Shown here piece after piece: positions 1-7,532 of a stretch of 13,721 bases of DNA. The notes beneath the pieces are model-generated. The model was given only the letters and a program-made list of their open reading frames with translations. It made no database searches and had not been told where the DNA came from. The stretch lies in contig JAJZRK010000076.1 in the NCBI GenBank assembly GCA_021802745.1, positions 1 to 13,721 on the forward strand. Direction: 5' to 3'. Both the position numbers and the translations under genes were made by a program. The DNA is from a bacterium. GTDB taxonomy: Bacteria > Gemmatimonadota > Gemmatimonadetes > Gemmatimonadales > Gemmatimonadaceae. The first letter of the stretch is position 1. Every line of letters begins with the position of its first letter.

Positions 1-68
1 GGCCGCCCCCTCTCTCATCCCTCCTCCCTCCACTCCTCTCCCCTCCCAAGCCCCTGCCCCCCTCCTCC
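1..68 (-). other. Polypurine tract with G-quadruplex motif after accC
   Basis: The plus strand is almost pure pyrimidine, so the strand carrying accC is almost pure purine immediately after the accC stop. Four C-runs on the plus strand (40-43, 45-47, 51-54, 57-62) are separated by 1-3 bases. On the accC-sense strand this is a canonical G3+N1-7 quadruplex motif beginning 7 nt past the stop codon. I see no conventional GC hairpin plus T-run here. It may act as a transcript 3' end or pause element, which is inference. No gene is visible in these bases. Confidence 0.5.
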
Positions 69-1421
<1,353 letters not shown>

Positions 1422-1540
1422 AGAGGGGAGAGATGAGATGAGAGATGTGGGATGGGAGATGGGAGATGGCGGACGCTGCGGGTGCGACGGAAGCGAGCGG
1501 ATGACACCGTCTCACCTCCCCCATCTCACAGCTCACTTCC
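1422..1540. repeat. Inverted purine/pyrimidine heptamer repeats between pilT and accC
   Basis: This 119-bp spacer has three parts. On the plus strand 1436-1470 is five 7-bp units, AGATGAG, AGATGTG, GGATGGG, AGATGGG and AGATGGC (consensus AGATGGG). The middle, roughly 1471-1510, is GC-rich. The right arm, 1511-1541, is pyrimidine-rich and its complement carries a looser 7-bp rhythm around GTGAG. The arms are partly complementary, so transcripts from the pilT side could fold GAGATGGG against CCCATCTC. No T-tailed terminator or clear promoter is seen. The architecture, inverted short tandem repeats around a GC core, parallels the unrelated 11-mer element at 9369-9512. Confidence 0.6.
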
Positions 1541-2731
1541 CTACTGCGTAAACGAATCCCAGCTCGTATCGCTGGTCCCGGCGATGCCCTGCACCTTGAG
1601 CGCGAACTCGCTGGGGTTGGTCGAATGGAAGAGCGCGTTCTCGTACGAGATGATGCCCTTGGAGTACCACGCCATCAGCGACTGGTCGAAGCTCTGCATG
1701 CCGTACTGCACCGTCCCTTCCTTGATCAGGTCGGGAATGTTGAGCGACTTGTTCATGTCGCGGATGTTGTCGGCGACGGCCGCGGTGTTGATGAGCACCT
1801 CGCACGCGGGGACGCGCCCGGGACGGTCGGCGCGCGGCACGAGACGCAGCGAGACGACGGCCTGGAGCGCGGTGGAGAGCGAAAAGCGCACGTCGGCCTG
1901 CTGGTGCGGCGGGTAGAACGACAGCACGCGGTTGATGGTCTGCGTGGCGTCGGTGGTGTGCAGCGTGCTGAACACCATGTGGCCGGTGTCGGCGGCCTTG
2001 AGCGCGATCTCGAGCGTCTCGAGGTCGCGAATCTCGCCGATGAGGATGATGTCGGGATCCTGGCGCAGCACGCGGCGCAGCGCCGACGCGAACGAGCCGG
2101 TGTCGAGTCCGACCTCGCGCTGGTTGATGTTGCAGTTGATGTCGCGGTGCAGGAACTCGATGGGATCTTCGATGGTGATGATGTTCGCGTGCCGCGTCTC
2201 GTTCACATACTGGATCATCGAGGCGAGCGCGGTGGACTTGCCCGACCCGGTGATGCCGGTGACGAGGACGAGGCCGCGCGGCTTCATCGCGATCTCCTCG
2301 AGCACCGGCGGGAGATTGAGGTCGCGGATGGAGGCGGCCTGGAAGGCGATGGCGCGGAAGACGAACGCGATGGTGCCGCGCTGCTGGTACATGTTCACGC
2401 GGAAGCGGCCGATGCCGGGGACGCCGATGGCGAAGTCGGCCTCCTTCTCGGCGTCGAACTCGCGCTTCTGCTTGGGCGGGCAGATCTGCTCGCCGATGGA
2501 CTTGAGGTCCTCGGGCTTGAGCGGCGGCAGCTCGAGCGGCATGAGCTCGCCATTGAGGCGCGCCATGGGCGCGCGCCCCACCTTGAGGTGCAGGTCGGAC
2601 GCGCCCATCGTGACGGCCTGCTGGAGGACGACCTTGTAGTTGTACGGCGGGGAGGGCGGCGGCCCTCCGGCCTGCTGCGCGGAGACCGCCGGCTGCGCCG
2701 AGCTGGGTCGCGGTCCAGTGGGATCAGCCAT
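1541..2731 (-). CDS. pilT: Type IV pilus retraction ATPase, PilT/PilU family
   Basis: Hexameric cytoplasmic ATPase of the secretion-ATPase (GspE/PilB/PilT) superfamily that powers pilus retraction and twitching. The 396-aa protein has a Pro/Ala-rich N-terminal extension (about 1-30), the N-terminal domain with GASDLHLKVGRAPMARLNG (43-61), Walker A GITGSGKST (159-167), an Asp box IITIEDPIEF (184-193), Walker B DPDIILIGEIRD (225-236) and a His box STLHTTDA (255-262). The C-terminal stretch NIPDLIKEGTVQYGMQSFDQ, followed by W-x3-G-x-IS-x-ENAL, recalls PilU (GMxTFDQAL) at least as much as PilT, so the PilT/PilU choice is open. The short length and lack of a PilB N-terminal domain argue against PilB. 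Start ATG 2729-2731 overlaps the accB end by 8 bp, implying translational coupling. Its position between accB and accC is unusual. No other pilus gene lies in the window. Confidence 0.9.
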   Translation of the reverse strand: MADPTGPRPSSAQPAVSAQQAGGPPPSPPYNYKVVLQQAVTMGASDLHLKVGRAPMARLNGELMPLELPPLKPEDLKSIGEQICPPKQKREFDAEKEADFAIGVPGIGRFRVNMYQQRGTIAFVFRAIAFQAASIRDLNLPPVLEEIAMKPRGLVLVTGITGSGKSTALASMIQYVNETRHANIITIEDPIEFLHRDINCNINQREVGLDTGSFASALRRVLRQDPDIILIGEIRDLETLEIALKAADTGHMVFSTLHTTDATQTINRVLSFYPPHQQADVRFSLSTALQAVVSLRLVPRADRPGRVPACEVLINTAAVADNIRDMNKSLNIPDLIKEGTVQYGMQSFDQSLMAWYSKGIISYENALFHSTNPSEFALKVQGIAGTSDTSWDSFTQ

Positions 2732-3215
2732 TGGGATCCACGCGGAAGAGGGCCTGGCCGAACTCGACCGGATGCGCGTCGGTGACGCAGATCTCGCGGA
2801 TGGTGCCGGCCACCTCGCATTCGATCTCGTTCATGATCTTCATGGCCTCGATTATGCAGAGCACCTGGCCCTTGGTGACCCTGGAGCCGACCTGCACGTA
2901 CGGGTCGGCACCGGGTTCCGGACGCGAGTAGAAGGTGCCCACCATCGGCGACTTGACCTCGAGGAACTTGGAGGCGGCATCCGCCTTGGGGGCGGCCGGC
3001 GCCGGCGCCGCGGCCGCCGCCGGCACAGGCGCTGCCGCCACGGCGGCGGGCGGGGCCGCGTGCACCACCGGGGCGACGGCATGCATGGCCGCACGCGCCA
3101 CCGGCGACTTGCTGATGCGGATCTTCATCCCCTTGTCGGACGAAATCTCGATGGAGTCCACGCTCGATCCATCGAGCATGTCCACAAGCTTTTTCACATA
3201 TCTCAGATCGATCAT
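2724..3215 (-). CDS. accB: Acetyl-CoA carboxylase, biotin carboxyl carrier protein
   Basis: Biotin carboxyl carrier protein: its lysine-linked biotin shuttles CO2 from AccC to the carboxyltransferase. With the start chosen it is 163 aa, normal for AccB. An N-terminal helical region (MIDLRYVKKLVDMLDGSSVD, 1-20) leads into a strand, then a long Ala/Pro hinge (about 38-82), then the biotinyl domain (83-163) with EAMKIMNE, biotin site K126. SRPEPGADPYVQVG (97-110) is the protruding thumb typical of bacterial AccB. The frame is open back to 3308, but the extra 31 residues are translated repeat array and do not resemble AccB. ATG 3213-3215 restores the family N terminus. A weak GAGAG lies about 8 nt upstream. 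Gene order aroQ-pepP-accB-accC resembles that of many bacteria, without efp. The stop overlaps the pilT start. Confidence 0.95.
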   Translation of the reverse strand: MIDLRYVKKLVDMLDGSSVDSIEISSDKGMKIRISKSPVARAAMHAVAPVVHAAPPAAVAAAPVPAAAAAPAPAAPKADAASKFLEVKSPMVGTFYSRPEPGADPYVQVGSRVTKGQVLCIIEAMKIMNEIECEVAGTIREICVTDAHPVEFGQALFRVDPNG

Positions 3216-3228
3216 CGTAAGGCTCTCG

Positions 3229-3274
3229 AGAGAGACAACAGAGAGACAACAGAAAGACAACAGAGAGACAACAG
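3229..3274 (+). repeat. Four-unit 11-bp tandem repeat (AGARARACAAC) in the accB leader
   Basis: Units lie at 3229-3239, 3240-3250, 3251-3261 and 3262-3272, plus a trailing AG. Units 1, 2 and 4 are AGAGAGACAAC; unit 3 is AGAAAGACAAC. A perfect 10-bp palindrome, CTCTCGAGAG (3223-3232), overlaps the left edge. A GC-rich hairpin sequence, CCGCGCTGCGCGG, follows from 3276. The array fills most of the 85-bp gap between the pepP stop and accB start, so on the transcribed strand it would form a U/C-rich accB 5' leader. The same unit, again in fours, occurs at 9369-9414 and inverted at 9467-9512. Confidence 0.9.
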
Positions 3275-3300
3275 ACCGCGCTGCGCGGGGTGCATCCCTG

Positions 3301-4392
3301 TCAGCCAATCACCAGTAATTCGCGCGGGAAACTTGTCAGCACCTCAGGGCCACCGTCGGCAAGGAAGACATCGTCCTCGATGCGCACCCCGCCCCATCCG
3401 GGCCGGTAGATGCCGGGTTCGATCGTCACGACCGCCGTGGGGGGCAACGGCGCGTCCGCGGTGCGGGCCAGCCGCGGCCCCTCGTGCACCTCGAGCCCGA
3501 TGCCGTGCCCAAGCGAGTGCCTGAAGAGCGCCCCGTAGCCGCGGGACTCAATGTAGTCCCTCGCGATGGCATCGGCATCCCTCCCCCGCATTCCCGCCCG
3601 AACGGATGCCGAAGCGCGCAGGGTCGCGTCGCGCACAATGTCGTGAATGTCCTGCATCTCCGGGTTCACGCTTTGCACCGCGAACGTCCGCGTGATGTCG
3701 CTGCAGTAGCCGCCATGCGACGCCCCGAAGTCAATGAGCAGGAAGTCGCCGGCGCGGAGCTCCCGGTTCGTGGCCCGCGCGTGCGGGAGCGCCGCACGCT
3801 CCCCCGAGGCAACGATGGTCTCGAACGGCGGCGCGTCGCTGCCAAGGTTGCGCATGTGATGCTCGAGCATGCCCGCCACCTGGCGCTCGGTGAGCCCCAC
3901 GCGCACCTCGGCGATGGTACGCTCGAGCGCGGACTCGGCGATGCGCACGGCCTCGCGGATCAGTGCCAGCTCGCCGGGATCCTTCCGCATGCGCAGCGTC
4001 TCGACGAGCCCGACGCTCCCCTTCAGCTGCCACCGGCCGGCGAGGCCGGCCAGCTGCTCGTGGTCGCTGACGAGCAGGTGGGCCGACTCGAAGGCGAGGC
4101 GATCGCCGGGCGGCGCCGCCGCGAGCGTTTCCCGCAGGCCCGTCCAGAGCGAGCTGGGCTCAATGCGCACCGTGGCGTGGGCGCCAACCTCTTCCTCCAC
4201 CTGTACGGCGTACCGGGTGTCGGTGATGAGCACCGACGGCGAGCCGGCGAACACCACGAGGAGCGCCGCCGAGCCGGAGAAGCCTGTGAGATAGCGGACG
4301 TTGGGGAGCGACGTGACGAGCATCGCGTCGTACTGGCTGTCGCGCAGCGAGGCGCGCAGGGCCGCGAGGCGGTGCGGTCGGCGATCTTCCAT
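3301..4392 (-). CDS. pepP: Xaa-Pro aminopeptidase/prolidase, M24B metallopeptidase
   Basis: Cytosolic dinuclear-metal peptidase that releases the N-terminal residue before proline or cleaves X-Pro dipeptides. The 363-aa protein has a creatinase-type N-terminal domain (about 5-130, with LVTSLPNVRYLTGFSGS at 25-41) and a pita-bread catalytic domain (about 140-360). All five metal ligands are visible: D221 in LLIDFGA, D232 in CSDITRTF, H296 in SLGHGIGLEVHE, E325 in TIEPGIY and E339 in GVRIEDDV. H204 in LPHA is the usual accessory histidine. The frame is open to 4473, but those 27 residues overlap aroQ and lack family character. ATG 4390-4392, 22 nt after the aroQ stop, gives MEDRRPHRLAALR, a normal start for the family. 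No clear Shine-Dalgarno precedes it. Length fits short prolidase-like PepP/YqhT/PepQ proteins better than E. coli PepP (about 440 aa), so substrate preference is uncertain. Confidence 0.9.
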   Translation of the reverse strand: MEDRRPHRLAALRASLRDSQYDAMLVTSLPNVRYLTGFSGSAALLVVFAGSPSVLITDTRYAVQVEEEVGAHATVRIEPSSLWTGLRETLAAAPPGDRLAFESAHLLVSDHEQLAGLAGRWQLKGSVGLVETLRMRKDPGELALIREAVRIAESALERTIAEVRVGLTERQVAGMLEHHMRNLGSDAPPFETIVASGERAALPHARATNRELRAGDFLLIDFGASHGGYCSDITRTFAVQSVNPEMQDIHDIVRDATLRASASVRAGMRGRDADAIARDYIESRGYGALFRHSLGHGIGLEVHEGPRLARTADAPLPPTAVVTIEPGIYRPGWGGVRIEDDVFLADGGPEVLTSFPRELLVIG

Positions 4393-4414
4393 GGCGTGAA
4401 GTGGCAGGGCGCGC

Positions 4415-4849
4415 CTAGGCGCGCAGTGCCGCGACCAGCCCGCGGAGGGCCATCGCGTATCCCGGCGCGCCAAAACCGCACAGGAAGGCGCGCGCGCCGC
4501 CGGCCAGCGTGGTGTGCCGGCGTTCGGGTTCGCGCGCGAAGATGTTGGTGAGGTGCACTTCGGCGTACGGGATGGCCACCGCCGACAGGGCGTCGCGCAA
4601 CGCGACGCTGGTGTGCGAATACGCCCCGGCGTTGATGACGATGCCGTCCACGCTCCCCTTGGCGGCGTGGATCAGGTCAATGAGCATCCCCTCGTGATTG
4701 GACTGACGGCATTCGACGGCGACGCCTAGCTCGGCGCCGACCGCGACGAGGTCGCGCTCGATCTCGGCGAGCGTCGTGGTGCCGTAGAGCTGCGGCTCGC
4801 GCGTGCCGAGGAGGTTGAGACTCGGGCCGTTGAGAACGAGGATCTTCAC
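4415..4849 (-). CDS. aroQ: 3-dehydroquinate dehydratase, type II
   Basis: Type II dehydroquinase, which converts 3-dehydroquinate to 3-dehydroshikimate in the shikimate pathway as a cytosolic dodecamer. At 144 aa it is the normal length. The N terminus has NGPSLNLLGTREPQLYG with catalytic R17 and Y22. QSNHEG (50-54), the substrate-binding NAGAYSHTS (73-81, N73), EVHLTN with catalytic H99 and the closing CGFGAPGYAMAL (124-135) follow. The start is GTG at 4847-4849. GTGA overlaps the stop codon of the upstream TPR gene, and GAAGG (4854-4858) lies 4 nt before it, so translation is probably coupled. pepP follows 22 nt downstream. The aroQ-pepP pair is a known conserved neighbourhood, as in B. subtilis yqhS-yqhT. 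Confidence 0.95.
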   Translation of the reverse strand: MKILVLNGPSLNLLGTREPQLYGTTTLAEIERDLVAVGAELGVAVECRQSNHEGMLIDLIHAAKGSVDGIVINAGAYSHTSVALRDALSAVAIPYAEVHLTNIFAREPERRHTTLAGGARAFLCGFGAPGYAMALRGLVAALRA

Positions 4850-7305
4850 GAACCCTTCAGCCCCTTCAGCCAGTCGGTGAACTGTGCGATGTCGTCCGCC
4901 GGACCCGTCGGCGACGAGGACGGTGGCGGAGGCGGAGCGCTGGCCTCGCCCTCGCTGCCGGGGAAGAACTGATCGAAGCGCAGGCGGCTGGATTGCCGCT
5001 GCACCGCCGTCTGGCGTTCGGAACCGGGTTCGCCCCGGAACACCGAATCGAGGGACAGTTCGTCGGTGACGCGTCGCGTGGGTTCGCCCTTGATGGGAGC
5101 GGCCGGGGTGCCACCGTAAGCGGCCGCCATCGCGAGGGCGGCCCCCTCGTCGGCCGCGACGATCCCGGACATTCCGAACAAACGATCCACCGAGCCGCCC
5201 GGCGCGATCGAAACGTCAGGCGTTGGAGCGGCGGCAGCCATCTGCGCGGTCGCAACGGGTGCTGACGAGGCAGCGGCGGATTCAGTGGAAGCTGGCATTG
5301 ACGCCGATGTCGCCTCGACCGGAGGCACAGCCGCCGCGGATTCCGGCGCCCCTTCGGGAGCGATGAAGCCGCCACCGGGAACGGCGCGGCGACGGGCGAT
5401 GCGCGCGAAGAGTTCGCGGACCGGCGGGCTGGCCACCACGGGCACCGAGACAGGCGTCGGCTCGGCGATCATCTCCATCTCGGGTTCCGGCTCGACGGGC
5501 GGCGCGACAAACGCCCGTGCGGACGGCGTGAGCGCGGCGGGCCGAGCACTCTTGGGCTCGGTGATCATCTCGATGATCGGCGCCGGGCCCGTGGGCTGCT
5601 CCATAATTGGCGCGGTGCCGGTTGGCGCGGCAGTGATCGGCTCCACGACTGGCGCGGCGGCGATCGGTTCCACGACTGGCGCGGCAGCGATCGGCTCCAC
5701 GACTGGCGCGGCGGCGGCCTCCTCCGGTACGCTCGGAATGCTCCCCGACCGGCGGATCTCCTCGGCCTTCACCTCTGCCTCGATCTTCTCGCTGACCGAA
5801 TCAATGGCGAGGCTCGACCGCGTGCCGTGCTCGAGGTGCATCACGCGCTCGGCGAGCCCCTTGTCGTCTGGATTCTGCGCGAGCAACTGGCGGTAGACGC
5901 CAAGCGCCTCTTCGCGGAATCCCTGCTGCAGGTACAGTTCGGCCATCGTCTCGGTGACGAACGGCGACGGCGGCGTGGCGATGTCGGGCGCGGACTCGAG
6001 GATCTGGTCGGTGGGTTCGCGGCCGACGAACGAGTCGGCGACGAAGCCCGCCTCCTCGGTGGGCGCGGTCGCCTCGCCACCGCCGACGACGACATCGGAG
6101 ATGAGGGCATTGCCGAAGAGCGCATCGAAATCGGCCGGCGTGGCCGGGGCGGGTGCCGCGACGTCCCCGCCCAGCGCCTCGATCGGCCGGGGATCGGTGA
6201 CTTGCTCGCCGATCGGCACGGAGTCGCCGCTGTCCATGATGGACAGCGCATCGAGATGACTCGCCCCTTCCGGCGCCGGCTCGGCGTAATCCATCGAGGC
6301 GGTGATATCGAGCGAATCGCCGAAGGCGGGTGCGTCCTGCGCGGCGGCGAACATGGGCGCTTCGTCAATCGGCAGCGCATCGAACGACGTGTCCTGCACC
6401 TCGATCTCGCCACCTTCGGGGATCGTGGCAGATAGCGCGATGTCCTCAACGCCAGCGACGGCGGAGCCCTCGATGGACGGCGCGGCCTCACCCACTTCGG
6501 TGAGGGCGAAGCTCTCGTCGAAGGACGGCGCCGGCTCGAGCACGTCGGGCGCGACGGTCTCGACTGGCGGCGGGGCCTCGAACGCAGAGGGCGGCGCGGC
6601 GGGCGGCGTGACTGCACCCGACAGGTCCAGGGCGGGTTCGGTGGCGTCGGACAGGTTGAGGTCGAGATCCATCAAGCTGATGCTGAGTCGCGGCGCGCCC
6701 GGCGCGGGAGGGGCGGCCGGCGGGGCCGACACCGTGGGAACAACCGGTACGGCGGGCGCCGGCGGCACGGCCGCCATCGGGATGACGGGTGTTGGCGCCT
6801 CGCCACTGACTCTCGTCGCGGCGGGAGCCTGCTGTGTCTCCGCGTAGTTCGGCGGCGGCGGCGGCTCGTGCTGCTCGGCGAGGATGACGGTCGGTTGCGG
6901 CGCGAGCTGTCCCAGCGACTCGATGAGCGCCGTGACCTCGTCATTGCGCGGGTCGGCCTCGAGCACACGTCCGTACCAATGCCTGGCGGTCGCCGCGTCG
7001 CCCTCGCCCTTGGCAATATCGCCGAGGCAGCGCAGGGCGATGAGGTTCTCGGGGTCGAGGGTGAGGGCGGACTCGAAGACGGTCTTGGCCTCGGCCGGGC
7101 GCGACGACTCGAACAGCGCCTGGCCGTAGACGATGTGGCCACTCAGGTGCCCCGGCTGCTCCTCGAGGTGCATGCGGCAGAGGTCAATGGCCGCGTCGAG
7201 GTCGCCTGCCTTGCGGTATTCATTGGCGAGCGGCGCGAAGAACCGGCGGGGGTTCTCCTCGTAGCGCTTCTTCAGCTCGTCAACGCGGGCAGGCGGTGGG
7301 CTCAT
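4846..7305 (-). CDS. Large TPR protein with Ala/Pro-rich disordered linkers (TPR protein A)
   Basis: Function unknown. The 819-aa protein has no signal peptide or membrane segment, so it is probably cytoplasmic. Residues 1-132 form three or four TPR hairpins (FFAPLANEYRKAGDLDAAIDL, HIVYGQALFESSRPAEAKTVF, ALRCLGDIAKGEGDAATARHW). A long acidic, Ala/Pro-rich region (about 140-445) contains LSISLMDLDLNLSD (207-220). An isolated TPR pair lies at 448-494. A second low-complexity region holds three exact 9-residue repeats (534-560). Short sequences near the end look selected: ELSLDSVFRGE (749-759), LRFDQFFPG (775-783) and DDIAQFTDWLKGL (804-816). This is the style of a scaffold carrying short binding motifs. 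Start ATG 7303-7305 is the most upstream; no Shine-Dalgarno is seen, and a candidate promoter lies about 40 bp upstream. It heads the operon and overlaps aroQ by 4 bp. Its architecture resembles TPR protein B in the same window. Confidence 0.8.
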   Translation of the reverse strand: MSPPPARVDELKKRYEENPRRFFAPLANEYRKAGDLDAAIDLCRMHLEEQPGHLSGHIVYGQALFESSRPAEAKTVFESALTLDPENLIALRCLGDIAKGEGDAATARHWYGRVLEADPRNDEVTALIESLGQLAPQPTVILAEQHEPPPPPNYAETQQAPAATRVSGEAPTPVIPMAAVPPAPAVPVVPTVSAPPAAPPAPGAPRLSISLMDLDLNLSDATEPALDLSGAVTPPAAPPSAFEAPPPVETVAPDVLEPAPSFDESFALTEVGEAAPSIEGSAVAGVEDIALSATIPEGGEIEVQDTSFDALPIDEAPMFAAAQDAPAFGDSLDITASMDYAEPAPEGASHLDALSIMDSGDSVPIGEQVTDPRPIEALGGDVAAPAPATPADFDALFGNALISDVVVGGGEATAPTEEAGFVADSFVGREPTDQILESAPDIATPPSPFVTETMAELYLQQGFREEALGVYRQLLAQNPDDKGLAERVMHLEHGTRSSLAIDSVSEKIEAEVKAEEIRRSGSIPSVPEEAAAAPVVEPIAAAPVVEPIAAAPVVEPITAAPTGTAPIMEQPTGPAPIIEMITEPKSARPAALTPSARAFVAPPVEPEPEMEMIAEPTPVSVPVVASPPVRELFARIARRRAVPGGGFIAPEGAPESAAAVPPVEATSASMPASTESAAASSAPVATAQMAAAAPTPDVSIAPGGSVDRLFGMSGIVAADEGAALAMAAAYGGTPAAPIKGEPTRRVTDELSLDSVFRGEPGSERQTAVQRQSSRLRFDQFFPGSEGEASAPPPPPSSSPTGPADDIAQFTDWLKGLKGS
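5627..5707 (-). repeat. Three 27-bp in-frame tandem repeats in TPR protein A
   Basis: Units at 5627-5653, 5654-5680 and 5681-5707 differ by only a few bases, and part of a fourth follows. In the reading frame each encodes AAAPVVEPI. The near-identity at DNA level points to recent duplication within a disordered linker, so copy number may vary between strains. Confidence 0.85.
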
Positions 7306-7341
7306 GAGTGGGGACGAGTGCGGGGTGCGGAGTAATTGGTG

Positions 7342-7371
7342 AATGTACTACCCGGTTGGAACCGACGTCAA
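7342..7371 (-). promoter_or_regulatory. Candidate sigma-70-type promoter for the TPR A-aroQ-pepP-accB-pilT-accC operon
   Basis: Read leftward, TTGACG (7366-7371) and TACATT (7342-7347) are separated by 18 bp, matching the -35 consensus at five of six bases and the -10 at four of six. The start site would be about 30 nt before the ATG at 7305. The spacer contains the inverted repeat CGGTT-GG-AACCG (7353-7364), a possible operator. The call is by eye; the similar spacing upstream of TPR protein B supports it. Confidence 0.45.
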
Positions 7372-7476
7372 TCAGAAGTGCCAGCCCGACTTGATCTTAG
7401 GCCGACTTCCCGGGTAGGTTTCTAGGCTAACAATGAGACGTGGAGCTGGTCAGCGGAACCGGTGCGGTGCTCGTGC

Positions 7477-7505
7477 TTGGTCCGCGGACCGTCGCGTCGT
7501 TTATT
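7477..7505 (+). promoter_or_regulatory. Weak candidate promoter for the folding-factor gene
   Basis: TTGGTC (7477-7482) and TTTATT (7500-7505) are 17 bp apart, which would place the start about 20 nt before the chosen GTG. A perfect 12-bp palindrome, GGTCCGCGGACC (7479-7490), overlaps the -35. Match to consensus is modest (three and four of six). An alternative is TTGATC (7391-7396) with a poor -10 near 7415. Confidence 0.25.
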
Positions 7506-7517
7506 CACTTCGTTCCT

Positions 7518-7522
7518 GGGAG
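7518..7522 (+). promoter_or_regulatory. Shine-Dalgarno that sets the GTG start of the folding-factor gene
   Basis: GGGAG lies 10 nt before GTG 7533-7535. The in-frame ATG at 7545 would be 22 nt away and the upstream GTG at 7440 has no comparable site, so 7533 is the preferred start. Confidence 0.5.
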
Positions 7523-7532
7523 TTGCTGCGCC

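Noticed and set aside
1625..2785. 386-aa plus-strand frame antisense to pilT
   Set aside because: Composition is Arg/His/Asp/Glu-rich without domains and it is fully covered by pilT; it is a mirror of codon bias.
3229..3274. CRISPR array
   Set aside because: The units are 11 bp, directly abutting, without spacers, and no cas gene is present.
3216..3308. 31-residue N-terminal extension of AccB
   Set aside because: It is translated repeat array with several cysteines and is unlike AccB family starts.
7365..7390. Sigma-54 promoter (TGGCAC...TTGA) on the minus strand
   Set aside because: The distance between the GG and the second element is one base too long and the GC of the -12 box is missing.
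7440..7532. 31-residue N-terminal extension of the folding factor
   Set aside because: No ribosome site at 7440, and it would bury the membrane anchor; the GTG at 7533 has GGGAG upstream.
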